Shown: piece after piece, positions 21,654 through 30,916 of the stretch | Numbering within the stretch: the stretch's first letter is position 1 | How the letters are laid out: each line of letters opens with the position of its first letter | Notes under the pieces: generated by a model | Told to the model about the DNA's origin: nothing | Database searches by the model: none | Seen by the model: only the letters and a program-made list of their open reading frames with translations | Made by a program: the position numbers and the translations under genes | From: Thiohalorhabdus denitrificans | Lineage (GTDB): Bacteria; Pseudomonadota; Gammaproteobacteria; Thiohalorhabdales; Thiohalorhabdaceae | NCBI RefSeq assembly: GCF_001399755.1 | Contig: NZ_LJCP01000008.1 | Span: forward strand, 124,001 to 188,000 | DNA length: 64,000 nucleotides | Direction of reading: 5' to 3'

Positions 21654-22738
21654 TGGCCCTTCTGAGCCCGGACAGCCCTTGGCGGCGCTTCGACTGGCCC
21701 TACTTCCTGCCCATCCTGGGCCTGGCCATCATCAGCCTGATCGTCCTCTACAGCGCCGGCGAACGGGATGCGGGGCTGGTGCTGGGGCAGAGCGCCCGCA
21801 TGTCCATCGCCTTCGGCGCCTTCTTCCTCGCCGCCGCCATTCCCCCGCGCCTGTTCGCCCTGCTGGCCCCGTACCTGTACGCGGGCACCCTGTTGCTGCT
21901 GGTACTGGTGCCTCTCATCGGCAGTTCCGGCATGGGGGCCCAGCGCTGGATCGAGCTGGGGCCGGTCACCATCCAGCCCTCGGAGATCATGAAGCTCGTC
22001 CTGCCCATGGCCCTGGCCGCCTTCCTGAGCCACCAGGACTATCCCCCGAAACCGACGGTGCTGGCCGCCTGCCTGGCCATAATCCTGCTCCCCACCGGTC
22101 TGGTCATGATGCAGCCCGACCTCGGCACCTCCGTGCTTATCGGGGCGTCGGGCCTGGTGATCCTGTTCCTCGCTGGCGCCCATTGGGGCTATTTCGCCGG
22201 CCTGGCGGCCCTGGTCCTGGCGGCCCTGCCCCCCGCCTGGTACATGCTCCACGACTACCAGCGCCAGCGGGTGCTCGGCTTCCTGAACCCGGAGGCGGAC
22301 CCCCATGGATCCGGGTACCACATCATCCAGAGCAAGATCGCCATCGGCTCCGGGGGGATGACCGGCAAGGGATGGCTCAACGGTACCCAGGCCCAGCTGG
22401 ACTTCCTGCCCGAGCGCCACACCGATTTCATCTTCGCCGTGTTGTCCGAGGAGTTCGGCCTGATCGGGGGGGTGGCCCTGCTGAGCCTGTACCTGCTGCT
22501 CACCATGCGGGGACTGGTGATCGCCTTCCGCAGCCGGGACATCTACAGCCGCCTGGTGGCCGGCGGCATCTCCACCATCTTCTTCTTCTACGTGGTCATC
22601 AACATCGGCATGACCACGGGCCTCATGCCGGTGGTGGGTGTGCCGCTGCCCCTGGTGAGCTTTGGTGGCTCCTCCCTCCTGGCCCTGCTGGGCGGCCTGG
22701 GCCTGGTGATGGGCGTCAGCATGCGCCGGGGACGATGA
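21653..22738 (+). CDS. rodA: SEDS peptidoglycan glycosyltransferase RodA
   Basis: Polymerises lipid II for elongation together with PBP2. The 361-residue protein has about ten transmembrane helices and the SEDS signature near the end, GLMPVVGVPLPLVSFGGSS. The periplasmic-loop motif RVLGFLNPEADPHGSGYHI is also present. Its ATG overlaps the mrdA TGA by one base, so synthesis of the pair is coupled. Confidence 0.97.
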   Translation: MALLSPDSPWRRFDWPYFLPILGLAIISLIVLYSAGERDAGLVLGQSARMSIAFGAFFLAAAIPPRLFALLAPYLYAGTLLLLVLVPLIGSSGMGAQRWIELGPVTIQPSEIMKLVLPMALAAFLSHQDYPPKPTVLAACLAIILLPTGLVMMQPDLGTSVLIGASGLVILFLAGAHWGYFAGLAALVLAALPPAWYMLHDYQRQRVLGFLNPEADPHGSGYHIIQSKIAIGSGGMTGKGWLNGTQAQLDFLPERHTDFIFAVLSEEFGLIGGVALLSLYLLLTMRGLVIAFRSRDIYSRLVAGGISTIFFFYVVINIGMTTGLMPVVGVPLPLVSFGGSSLLALLGGLGLVMGVSMRRGR

Positions 22739-22828
22739 AGGGGGGCACGGGCCGTGGTACTATTTTTGTCATCCGGCGTCTGTCGCCGCTTGTCCACCAG
22801 TCAGCCAAGGATCCTGCGCGTCCCGAAC

Positions 22829-23635
22829 ATGGCCGCCCTGCCATCGCCTTGCATCCCCACCTCCGGACCCCCGAGGATCGGTGGCCGATCGGGGGTCTCC
22901 TTGCTGGGGGCCCTTCTGGCCTTCCTGGTCGCCGGCTGCGCCACCCATCCCGGGGAGGGGCATGGGCCGAGCGGCGCCACATCCGGAGGGAACAAGACCA
23001 GCCCCTACAAGGTGAACGGCGACTGGTATCACCCCCTCCGAACCGCCCGGGGGTATCAGGAGGAGGGGCTCGCTTCCTGGTACGGCGACAAGTTCCACGG
23101 CCGCCCTACCGCCAACGGCGAGGTATTCGACATGCACCTGCCCACGGCGGCGCACAGGACGCTCCCCTTACCCACGCTCGTCCGCGTCACCAATTTGGAG
23201 AACGGCCGCTCCACGCAGGTGCGGGTGAACGACCGGGGGCCCTTCGTGGATACCCGGGAACGGATCATCGACCTGTCCTATGCCGCGGCCAAGCGCCTGG
23301 GCATGAACAAGCAGGGAGTGGCGCGGGTGCAGGTGGAGGCCATTGGCGGCCCCGGGTTGGAGGGCCCTGCACGCGCCCGGAACGGGGCCGACGGCGGCGG
23401 GGACCGGGTCTACCTGCAGGTGGGAGCCTTCCGGGAGGAGGGCAACGCCGAGCGGCTAAGGCGGCGCCTCCGGGACCTGGACCTGGATCCGGTGGAGATT
23501 GCCAACGCCCGTCAAGACGGCGCCCCCCTGTTCCGCGTCCGGATCGGTCCTCTGCCCGGCGTGGGCCGGGCGGACGACCTGGCCCAGCACCTCCACCGGC
23601 AGGGGCTGCCCACGGGGCACCTGGTCCGGGACTAA
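22829..23635 (+). CDS. rlpA: Rare lipoprotein A with SPOR domain
   Basis: Outer-membrane lipoprotein; homologues are lytic transglycosylases acting on denuded glycan at septa. From ATG 22829 the protein is 268 residues: basic n-region, hydrophobic segment, lipobox VAGC, and a double-psi barrel with GLASWYGDKFHGRPTANGE and VRVNDRGPFVDTRERIIDLS. The C-terminal SPOR domain is VYLQVGAFREEGNAERLRRR to the end. The frame is open from GTG 22754, but that start would bury the signal peptide. Same strand as rodA and dacA. Confidence 0.9.
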   Translation: MAALPSPCIPTSGPPRIGGRSGVSLLGALLAFLVAGCATHPGEGHGPSGATSGGNKTSPYKVNGDWYHPLRTARGYQEEGLASWYGDKFHGRPTANGEVFDMHLPTAAHRTLPLPTLVRVTNLENGRSTQVRVNDRGPFVDTRERIIDLSYAAAKRLGMNKQGVARVQVEAIGGPGLEGPARARNGADGGGDRVYLQVGAFREEGNAERLRRRLRDLDLDPVEIANARQDGAPLFRVRIGPLPGVGRADDLAQHLHRQGLPTGHLVRD

Positions 23636-23846
23636 CCCCGCCCCAGCCCCCCGGCCCCCACACCGGACCCCTTGAACGGGCCCCCGGCCTGCCCCGGTTG
23701 CCCTTCGCAGGAATACCGAGCAATCCCGCAAGGCGAAAGGGCGGGCGCCCGTCGCTGGGATACTGCGTAGGCCGCTCCGGAAGGGAGCGCATTTCCGCGG
23801 CGGTACACTGGCCGTGCAACAACAACCCGACGGAACCGATGTGCCG

Positions 23847-24992
23847 ATGATCCATTGTCCAACCCCATTCCGCTGGCTGCTGCCGGCCCTTTTGCTCCTT
23901 GCTCTGCCCGCCGCCGGGTCCGCGGTCCCCGAGCCGCCGTCGGTGGAAGGGCATTCCGCCTTCCTGATGGACCTCCGCTCCGAGCGGGTGCTGGCCAGCC
24001 AGGCGGAGACAGAGGCTTGGCACCCGGCCAGCCTGGCCAAGCTTATGACCCTCTATACCGCCTTCACCGCCCTGGAGGAGGGGCTCATTTCCCCCGACGA
24101 CAAGGTCCGGGTGAGCAAGGAGGCCTGGCGCACCAAGGGCTCCCGCATGTTCCTGGAAGCGGGGAGCGAGGTGCCCCTGCAGCGGATCCTGAAGGGCATC
24201 GCGGTGCAGAGCGGCAACGACGCCTGCGTCGCCCTGGCCGAGCACGTGGCGGGCTCCGAACAGGCCTTCGTGGAGCTCATGAATGAGCACGCCCGGGAGC
24301 TGGGCCTGGAGGATACCCGCTTTGCCAACGCCACCGGCCTGCCCACCGAGGGGATGCAGACCACCGCGCGGGACATGGCCCACCTGTCGGCGGCCCTGAT
24401 CCGGGAGTTCCAGGACCGCTACCCCATGTTCGCCGTCCGCAAGATGACCCACAACGAGGTCACCCAGTACAATCGCAACCGCCTCCTATGGTGGGACGAG
24501 TCAGTGGACGGCCTGAAGACGGGCCATACCGAGGCGGCGGGGTACTCTTTGGTGGCCTCTGCGGAGCGGGAGGGTATGCGCCTGGTCTCGGTGGTCATGG
24601 GCACCGACAGCGAGCGGGCGCGGGCCAAGGAGTCGCAAGAGCTGCTGGACTACGGCTTCCGGCACTTCCGCACCTTCAAGCTGTACAAAGCCGGGGAACC
24701 CCTGCACGAGGTCCGGGTCTGGAAGGGCGACCGGGATAACGTCCGGGTGACCCTGCCGCAGGATCTGTACGTCACCCTGCCCCGCAACCAACGGGACCGG
24801 CTGGAGGTGACCCTCGACTTCAGCACGCCCCTGACGGCGCCGGTGGCGCAGGGGGCGGATGTGGGCCGCCTTACGGCCAGCCTGGAGGACCGCACCCTGG
24901 CCACCGCACCCCTGACCACCCTGGAGGAGGTTCCCACCGGGGGCTTCTTCCGGCGTACCCTCGATACCTTCCGGGCCTGGTTCACGGAGTAG
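23847..24992 (+). CDS. dacA: D-Ala-D-Ala carboxypeptidase (PBP5/6 type)
   Basis: Trims the terminal D-Ala of peptidoglycan stem peptides in the periplasm. A signal peptide (LLPALLLLALPAAGSA) precedes the domain. Active-site motifs are SLAK (PASLAKLMT), SGN (VQSGNDACVALAE) and KTG (GLKTGHTEAAGYS). The C-terminal beta domain ends with an amphipathic anchor, FFRRTLDTFRAWF. Start choice is ATG 23847 or GTG 23841. A 178-bp gap follows rlpA, and the next gene starts 4 bp downstream. Confidence 0.94.
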   Translation: MIHCPTPFRWLLPALLLLALPAAGSAVPEPPSVEGHSAFLMDLRSERVLASQAETEAWHPASLAKLMTLYTAFTALEEGLISPDDKVRVSKEAWRTKGSRMFLEAGSEVPLQRILKGIAVQSGNDACVALAEHVAGSEQAFVELMNEHARELGLEDTRFANATGLPTEGMQTTARDMAHLSAALIREFQDRYPMFAVRKMTHNEVTQYNRNRLLWWDESVDGLKTGHTEAAGYSLVASAEREGMRLVSVVMGTDSERARAKESQELLDYGFRHFRTFKLYKAGEPLHEVRVWKGDRDNVRVTLPQDLYVTLPRNQRDRLEVTLDFSTPLTAPVAQGADVGRLTASLEDRTLATAPLTTLEEVPTGGFFRRTLDTFRAWFTE

Positions 24993-24996
24993 CGTT

Positions 24997-25878
24997 TTGT
25001 CCGAGCCCACACCCATCGCCTATGTGAACGGGACGTTCCTGCCCCTTTCGGAAGCCCGGGTTTCCATCCTGGACCGGGGCTTCCAGTTCGCCGACGGCGT
25101 CTACGAGGTCATCCCCGTCTATGGCGGCAGGCCCTTTCGCCTGGACGCCCATCTGGGGAGGCTGGAGCGCTCCCTGCGGGAGATCGGCATGGCGCCCCCC
25201 ATGGACCGGGAGGCCCTGGGGGAGCAGGTGCGGGAGCTCATCGCGCGCAACGAGGGACGGGACTGCCAGGCCTACATCCAGGTCACCCGCGGGGAGGCGC
25301 CCCGGAACCATCCCTTTCCCGACGCGGTCCACCCCACCGTGGTCATGACCTGCACGCCGGTGACCCCGGTGCCCGAGGAATGGATCCGCGAAGGGGTCTC
25401 CGTGATAACGGCGGAGGACATCCGCTGGGCGCGCTGCGACATCAAGTCCATCGCCCTGCTCCCCAACGTAATGATGCGCCAGAAGGCGGCCGAATCCGGG
25501 GCCTTCGAGGCCCTCTGGGTCCACCAGGGGCAAGTCATGGAGGGCGCGGCCTCGAACATCTTCGCCGTGTTCGGCGGGCGGGCCGTGACCCCGCCCGACG
25601 GCTCGCGGGTTTTGCCCGGGATCACCCGCGACGTGGTCCTGGAGCTGGCCGCCGAGCAGGATCTCCCGGTGGCTTCCGGGGAGATCGACGCGGCGGACCT
25701 GCCGCATGCGGAGGAGATCTGGGTCACCTCCAGCACCAAGGAGGTGCTGCCGGTGACCCGGCTGGACGGCGAGCCCGTGGGCAAGGGGCGCCCCGGGCCC
25801 CTCTTCCGCACCGTGCTGGACGCCTACCGGGCCCGCATCCGGGAGCTGCGGGCCCGAGCCGAGGAGGAACAGCCATGA
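24997..25878 (+). CDS. dat: D-amino-acid aminotransferase
   Basis: PLP fold-type IV enzyme, 293 residues, that interconverts D-alanine and D-glutamate with their keto acids. The PLP lysine is Lys150 in CDIKSIALLPNVM. The D-specific carboxylate trap RGxxxRxH is present as TRGEAPRNH (98-105), which separates it from branched-chain aminotransferases. TTG start with GGAG 9 nt upstream. It sits between dacA, which releases D-Ala, and ybeD, and overlaps ybeD by ATGA. Recycling of D-Ala released by the carboxypeptidase is a plausible role. Confidence 0.88.
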   Translation: MSEPTPIAYVNGTFLPLSEARVSILDRGFQFADGVYEVIPVYGGRPFRLDAHLGRLERSLREIGMAPPMDREALGEQVRELIARNEGRDCQAYIQVTRGEAPRNHPFPDAVHPTVVMTCTPVTPVPEEWIREGVSVITAEDIRWARCDIKSIALLPNVMMRQKAAESGAFEALWVHQGQVMEGAASNIFAVFGGRAVTPPDGSRVLPGITRDVVLELAAEQDLPVASGEIDAADLPHAEEIWVTSSTKEVLPVTRLDGEPVGKGRPGPLFRTVLDAYRARIRELRARAEEEQP

Positions 25879-26150
25879 GCGAGCAATGCCCGCTCGGTGG
25901 GGCCCAGGTGGAGTACCCCATCCCCTACACCGTCAAGGCCTTCGGCGCCAACGCCGCCGGCTTCCCGGAGCGGGTGCGGAAGGCGGTGGAACAGCACGCC
26001 GCCCTCGGCACCCACGCGGTGCACACCCGCGAGAGCCGCAACGGCCGCTACATCAGCGTCTCCTGCGCCTTCCAGGCCGAGAGCCGGGAGCAGTTGGATG
26101 CCATCTATGCCGACCTCCAGTCCGATCCCGACGTCCTCGCCGCCCTCTGA
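25875..26150 (+). CDS. ybeD: DUF493/YbeD-family protein
   Basis: Small ACT-like regulatory-fold protein of unknown molecular role, 91 residues (IPYTVKAFGANAAGFPERVRKAVEQH). ATG overlaps the dat stop, and its end overlaps lipB. Its fixed position between dacA and lipB across gammaproteobacteria suggests a link to lipoate or wall metabolism, but nothing in the sequence proves it. Confidence 0.9.
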   Translation: MSEQCPLGGAQVEYPIPYTVKAFGANAAGFPERVRKAVEQHAALGTHAVHTRESRNGRYISVSCAFQAESREQLDAIYADLQSDPDVLAAL

Positions 26151-26799
26151 AGACGAGGGGGAGCCCCGGCTCCGCGACCTTGGCCACCGGGAGTACGGCT
26201 TGGTCTGGGAGGCCATGCGCGCCTTCACCGCGGAGCGGACGGCCGAGACCCCGGACGAGCTGTGGCTGGTGGAGCACCCCCCCGTGTTCACCCAGGGCCG
26301 CAACGGGCGCCCGGAGCATCTGCTGAACATCACCGGCATCCCCGTGGTGGAGACCGACCGGGGCGGCCAGGTCACCTACCACGGCCCCGGGCAGGTGGTG
26401 GCCTACCCGCTGCTGGATCTGCGCCGACGCGGCTGGGGGGTGCGGCACTACGTAGCGGCCCTGGAGCAGGCGGTGATCGACCTGCTCGCCGACTACGGAC
26501 TGGCCGGGGTGCGCAAGGAAGGCGCGCCGGGGGTCTACCTGGATCGCCCCGGCCTGCCCAAGATCGCGGCCATCGGGCTTCGGGTCCGGGGCGGCTGCAC
26601 GTACCACGGGGTGAGCCTGAACCTGACCAACGACCTCGAGCCGTTCACCATGATCAACCCCTGCGGATACGCGGGCATGGCCGTCACCCGCATCGGCGAC
26701 CACGTTCCCGGGCTGGACGCGGAGGCCGCCAAACGGGCCTTCACGTCCGCCCTTCTGCACCAATTCCGTCCATCGCAGGAGTCCGTCCATGGCCGATAG
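26098..26799 (+). CDS. lipB: Octanoyl-ACP:protein N-octanoyltransferase (LipB)
   Basis: Transfers octanoate from ACP to lipoyl domains. The 233-residue protein carries [21 protein letters not shown], the catalytic Lys in GLPKIAAIG and the catalytic Cys in [12 protein letters not shown] 26098 has GGGAG 7 nt upstream and overlaps ybeD by 53 bp; ATG 26107 is an alternative. The first 18 residues (Ser/Pro-rich) are likely unstructured. It overlaps lipA by 11 bp. Confidence 0.93.
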   Translation: MPSMPTSSPIPTSSPPSEDEGEPRLRDLGHREYGLVWEAMRAFTAERTAETPDELWLVEHPPVFTQGRNGRPEHLLNITGIPVVETDRGGQVTYHGPGQVVAYPLLDLRRRGWGVRHYVAALEQAVIDLLADYGLAGVRKEGAPGVYLDRPGLPKIAAIGLRVRGGCTYHGVSLNLTNDLEPFTMINPCGYAGMAVTRIGDHVPGLDAEAAKRAFTSALLHQFRPSQESVHGR

Positions 26800-27778
26800 C
26801 CGCCGGGACGCCGAAGCCGCCCCCGGGGAGGAGGCCGCCAATCCCCACCCCGGCAAGGGCGAGTACAAGATGCGCAAGGCGCGCTTCGACCGCACCCAGG
26901 AGGACCTGGGCCGCAAGCCGCGCTGGCTGCGCGTACGCTCCCCCTCCGATCCCCGCGTCCACGAGATCAAGGACATCCTGCGCAGCCACGAGCTGCACAC
27001 CGTCTGCGAGGAGGCCTCCTGCCCCAACCTTGGGGAATGCTTCGGCGGGGGAACGGCCACCTTCATGATCCTCGGCGAGGTGTGCACGCGGCGCTGCTCC
27101 TTCTGCGACGTGGCCACGGGGCGGCCCGCGCCGCCCGACCCGCTGGAGCCCGCCCACCTGGCCGCCGCCGTGGCGGAGATGGGTCTCGACTTCGCGGTGA
27201 TTACCTCCGTGGACCGCGACGACCTCACGGATGGCGGCGCCGGCCAGTTCGCCGAGGTGATCCGCCTGCTGCGGGACCAGTGCCCGGACACGGGCATCGA
27301 GATCCTCACCCCCGATTTCCGCGGCTGCGAGGAGGAGGCCCTGGCCCGCCTGGCGGAGCATCCCCCCACCGTCTTCAACCACAACGTGGAGACGGTGCCG
27401 GAGCTGTACTACACCGTGCGCCCCAGCGCCGACTACGGCCGCTCCCTGGGCCTGCTGCGCCGCTTCCGCGAGGTGGTTCCGGACGTGCCCACCAAGTCGG
27501 GGCTCATGCTGGGCCTCGGCGAGGAGCTGGATCAGGTGCGCCGGGTCATGTCCGACCTGCGCGCCCACGGGGTGGACATCCTCACCTTGGGCCAGTACCT
27601 GGCGCCGAGCGGCCACCACCACCCGGTGCGCGCCTACATCCACCCCGACACCTTCAAACGGCTGGAGGAGGAAGCCCTGGAGCTCGGCTTCCTGAGCGTC
27701 AACGCCGGCCCCCTGGTGCGCTCCTCCTACCACGCGGGAGATCACATTCCCGGGCGGCCCTCGCCGCTTCCCGATTGA
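26789..27778 (+). CDS. lipA: Lipoyl synthase (LipA)
   Basis: Radical-SAM enzyme that inserts two sulfurs into octanoyl-lysine. The 329-residue protein has the auxiliary-cluster cysteines Cys73/78/84 ([12 protein letters not shown]), the radical-SAM cysteines Cys99/103/106 (CTRRCSFC) and the C-terminal serine ligand motif VRSSYHA. AGGAG lies 8 nt upstream of the ATG. Its TGA stop is part of the -35 hexamer of the next promoter. Confidence 0.97.
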   Translation: MADSRRDAEAAPGEEAANPHPGKGEYKMRKARFDRTQEDLGRKPRWLRVRSPSDPRVHEIKDILRSHELHTVCEEASCPNLGECFGGGTATFMILGEVCTRRCSFCDVATGRPAPPDPLEPAHLAAAVAEMGLDFAVITSVDRDDLTDGGAGQFAEVIRLLRDQCPDTGIEILTPDFRGCEEEALARLAEHPPTVFNHNVETVPELYYTVRPSADYGRSLGLLRRFREVVPDVPTKSGLMLGLGEELDQVRRVMSDLRAHGVDILTLGQYLAPSGHHHPVRAYIHPDTFKRLEEEALELGFLSVNAGPLVRSSYHAGDHIPGRPSPLPD

Positions 27779-27803
27779 CAGTCCGCCGCTTCCGCCTGAT
27801 ACG
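27775..27803 (+). promoter_or_regulatory. Probable sigma-70 promoter for the Gln-rich protein gene
   Basis: A perfect TTGACA (27775-27780), then 17 bp and GATACG (27798-27803), 3 of 6 in the -10. The TGA of lipA lies within TTGACA. This would give a leader of about 65 nt. Confidence 0.5.
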
Positions 27804-27874
27804 CTGAAGCTCCAACTTTTATAACTGCCTGCGGGCAAAGAGCGCCCGGGGCAAACCGCGCGAAGGAAAGGTTC

Positions 27875-28564
27875 ATGGAAAACCGCATAACCGTACCTGC
27901 CCACCGAACCGGCCTGCGGGCAATGCTGATCATGGCCATGACGGGGGCCCTGTTCGCCGGCTCCGCCGTCGCCCAGATGGGCCCAGGGGGCGGAGGCGGA
28001 GCTCCCGGGGGGGGACAGCCTTCCATGAGCGAGGAGGACCGCCAGGAGCTCCAACAGGCCCAGCAGCAGGTACAGAAGCTCCAGCAGCGGCTCGGCGAGA
28101 TCCAGCAGCAGGCTCTGGATAACAACCCCGAGCTGCAGGAGCAGCAGAAGGAGCTGGAGGCCCTGCTCAAGGAGAAGATGCAGGACAAGGGCACCAGCCC
28201 GGACAAGGATCTCGACCGCATGAAGGAGATCCGCAAGGATCTGAACGAGAACCAGGACATGGCGGAGGAAGAACGCCGGCAGCTCATGCAGGAGTTCCAG
28301 CAGAAGGCCCAAGGCTTCCAGCAGGCCCAGCAGCAGGCCATGCAGGACCCCGAGGTCCAGGAGGCCCGGGAGCAATTCCGCGATGACCTGCTTGCCGCCA
28401 TGGAAGAGGAGGATGCCAAGGCCGAGCAGCTCATCCAGGATCTGGAGCAGGCCCAGAAGGAGTTCCAGCAGCTGATGTCCGAGCGCTTCTCCGGCCCGGG
28501 TGGCGGCCAGGGCGCCCCGCAGGGCGGCGGCGGCCAGGGCGGCGGCGCCGGCCAGATGCAGTAG
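27875..28564 (+). CDS. Exported Gln/Glu-rich coiled-coil protein
   Basis: 229 residues, not recognised as a named family. A signal peptide (about 1-33, MLIMAMTGALFAGSAVAQ) and a Gly/Pro-rich linker (35-49) come first. A long charged, Gln-rich coiled coil with heptads such as LQQAQQQVQKLQQRLGEIQQ fills about 52-205, and a Gly/Gln tail GGGQGAPQGGGGQGGG ends the protein. It is periplasmic or outer-surface. It has its own promoter and a strong terminator, so it is a single-gene unit between lipA and lptD. Possible roles (chaperone-like, envelope spacer, metal binding) are guesses. Confidence 0.7.
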   Translation: MENRITVPAHRTGLRAMLIMAMTGALFAGSAVAQMGPGGGGGAPGGGQPSMSEEDRQELQQAQQQVQKLQQRLGEIQQQALDNNPELQEQQKELEALLKEKMQDKGTSPDKDLDRMKEIRKDLNENQDMAEEERRQLMQEFQQKAQGFQQAQQQAMQDPEVQEAREQFRDDLLAAMEEEDAKAEQLIQDLEQAQKEFQQLMSERFSGPGGGQGAPQGGGGQGGGAGQMQ

Positions 28565-28591
28565 GCCGGCCCCACAGCCGGACCTTCCCTT

Positions 28592-28625
28592 ACCGCCCCC
28601 GGGCCTTCCCCGGGGGCGGTTTTTT
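28592..28625 (+). terminator. Rho-independent terminator
   Basis: Perfect 12-bp stem ACCGCCCCCGGG / CCCGGGGGCGGT with a 5-nt loop and six T. It ends the Gln-rich protein gene before lptD. Confidence 0.92.
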
Positions 28626-28703
28626 GTGTAATCCTTCGACCTTCCGGACACTCCGGGAGGCCTCCTCGGCCTGCCGGCCCCAGCCCGCCCTTCGCGAGGT
28701 CCG

Positions 28704-30872
28704 ATGAAGCGGTCCCCTCAACGGCTCCTTCTCGCCATCGTCGCACTCCCGGCCATGGCCGCCCCGGCCCCGGCCCAGGAGACCGAGGAGGGCCCGGTCA
28801 CCATGGAGGCGGATCGCATCTCCCTGGACGGCAACCGGGTCCAGGCCTGCGGCAACGTCCAGACCCGGCGGGACGGCACCCGGATGGAGGCGGACCGCGT
28901 CACCTACCGGCGGGACACCGGCTGGGTGGACCTGGAGGGCGATATCCGCGTCCGGGACGCCGGCTACGAGGCCACCGCCCCCTCCGCCCGCCTGAACCAG
29001 GAGACGGGGCTGGGGGAGATCCGGGAGCCACGCCTGCACCTCCTGGACAGCGATGCCTGGATCCTGGGGGAGCGCCTGGACCGCTACGCCCCCGAGCGGT
29101 TCCGCATGGACAGCGCCATGTACACCGCCTGCGCCCCCGACGCCCCGCCCTGGGCACTGCGCTCCGGCACCATCTACGTGAACCAGGAATCGTCCTTCGC
29201 CCATCACTGGAACACCCGCCTGGAGCTGGCGGGGATCCCCGTGCTCTATACCCCCTACTTCGGCCACTACACCGACGAGGAGCGGCACACAGGCTTTCTC
29301 TATCCCTCCGTCGAATTCTCCGGCAGCCGCGGAACCGACATCACGGTGCCCTTCTACTGGAATATCGCCCCCCAGATGGACGCCACCCTGGGCCTGCGCA
29401 ACATGACGGCCCACGGCCTCATGCCCCAGCTGGAGCTCCGCCACCTGGGAAAGGACGTGGAAACCCGCGTGTACGGTGAGCACTTGGCCGACGACAAGGC
29501 GACCGGCGACGACCGCTACTACTACGCGGCGGAGCAGCGGGGGACCCTGCCGGGCGATGTGGGCTATCTGCTGGATGCGGAGCGGGTAAGCGACCCGGAA
29601 TACCTATCCCTGTTCGGCCGCGACCTGGAGCGCGGCTCCCAGCGCTACCTGACCTCGGTGCTCTCCCTGTCCCGGGGGTGGGGGAACTACCGGGCGGACG
29701 CTAGCTTCACCTACCTGCAGGACCTGCAGGACTTTAACGCCCCGGACACCCTGCAGGCGCTCCCTCGGCTGAGCCTGCAGGGGGACCAGCCCCTGTTCGG
29801 GGCCTTCCCCGGCTATCTGGAGCTGGAGGGAGAGTACGTGCATTTCTACCGCGAGGAGGGGGATCGGTACCACCGCTCTTTCGTGGACCCCTCCCTGAGC
29901 CTTCCCCTGGACACCCGCTACGGCTCCATCGAGCCCCGGGCGGGCGTCCACGCCACCGCCTACCGGCGTTCCGGGGGCACCCCCGGAACGGGCGACCGGG
30001 ACCAGACACGCACGCTGCCCCATTTCAGCCTGCGGGCGGACAGTCGGATCCACCGCATCTGGGACTTCGGCGGCGGGGCCGTTCGCCACTCCATCGAGCC
30101 CGAGCTGTTCTACCTCTACATTCCCTATGAGGACCAGGACGACCTGCCGGTCCTGGACACCAAGGCCTCGCCCCTGCGCTTCGACGACCTGTTCGAGATG
30201 AACCGCTTCTCCGGCATCGACCGCATCAACGACGCCAACCAGCTCACCACCGCCCTGACCAACCGCGTGGACGCCAAGCGGGGGCAGCGGCACTGGGAGG
30301 CGGGCCTCCTGCGCCTGGGGCAGATCCACTATTTCCGGGACCGCCGGGTCACCCTGGATCCGGGTACGGAGCGGACGACCAGCGCCACCTCCAACTACTT
30401 CGCGGAGTTCGGCCTTCGGCCCATTCCCGAGGTCGCCCTTCGGGGGGCCCTGGAGTATGATCCGGACCGGCCGGCCTTCGCCCTGAACCAAATGGACTAT
30501 TTCCAGTCCCAGCTGACAGCGTCGCACCCGTCCGGCCACCGGTTCAGCGCCCGGTACCTGGTCCGGAACGCCTTTGCCGATGGCTCCCCCGAAACCGTTA
30601 CCGAGGAATACCGCACCGCCGCCCAGGTGGACCTCGGACCCAGCTGGGACGCCTTCGGCCGGTATCGGTATTCGGCCTTGTTCCGGGAGCCGTTGGAGCG
30701 AGAAATCGGGTTGGACTATCATGCCGGATGCTGGGGCGTTCGCCTCGCCTACCAGGACCGCCTATTGCGCCGGAGCGAGGCGGGCGAGCGCGACACCACC
30801 GTGTACCTGACGGTCCGCCTACGGACCCTCGGGGAGTTCGAGTTCGGCACCGACCCCAGCGACCTCCAATAG
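28704..30872 (+). CDS. lptD: LPS-assembly protein LptD
   Basis: Outer-membrane beta-barrel that inserts lipopolysaccharide into the outer leaflet with LptE. The 722-residue protein has a signal peptide (about 1-24), the OstA/LptA-like beta-jellyroll (VTMEADRISLDGNRVQACGNV...), then the barrel (LYTPYFGHYTDEERHTGFLYPS is typical). Only three cysteines are seen: about 50, about 149 and one near the C-terminus (HAGCWGVRLAY), where E. coli has an adjacent CC pair. It is the first gene of lptD-surA-S4 protein-pdxA-rsmA. Confidence 0.95.
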   Translation: MKRSPQRLLLAIVALPAMAAPAPAQETEEGPVTMEADRISLDGNRVQACGNVQTRRDGTRMEADRVTYRRDTGWVDLEGDIRVRDAGYEATAPSARLNQETGLGEIREPRLHLLDSDAWILGERLDRYAPERFRMDSAMYTACAPDAPPWALRSGTIYVNQESSFAHHWNTRLELAGIPVLYTPYFGHYTDEERHTGFLYPSVEFSGSRGTDITVPFYWNIAPQMDATLGLRNMTAHGLMPQLELRHLGKDVETRVYGEHLADDKATGDDRYYYAAEQRGTLPGDVGYLLDAERVSDPEYLSLFGRDLERGSQRYLTSVLSLSRGWGNYRADASFTYLQDLQDFNAPDTLQALPRLSLQGDQPLFGAFPGYLELEGEYVHFYREEGDRYHRSFVDPSLSLPLDTRYGSIEPRAGVHATAYRRSGGTPGTGDRDQTRTLPHFSLRADSRIHRIWDFGGGAVRHSIEPELFYLYIPYEDQDDLPVLDTKASPLRFDDLFEMNRFSGIDRINDANQLTTALTNRVDAKRGQRHWEAGLLRLGQIHYFRDRRVTLDPGTERTTSATSNYFAEFGLRPIPEVALRGALEYDPDRPAFALNQMDYFQSQLTASHPSGHRFSARYLVRNAFADGSPETVTEEYRTAAQVDLGPSWDAFGRYRYSALFREPLEREIGLDYHAGCWGVRLAYQDRLLRRSEAGERDTTVYLTVRLRTLGEFEFGTDPSDLQ

Positions 30873-30916
30873 ACCACTTCACCGATCTGACAGCCAGCTT
30901 GCGGGAGCCCGACCAG

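Noticed and set aside
25897-26097. lipB starting at the beginning of its open frame (25897)
   Set aside because: The extra 67 codons are a shifted reading of ybeD; ATG 26098 has a good ribosome site.
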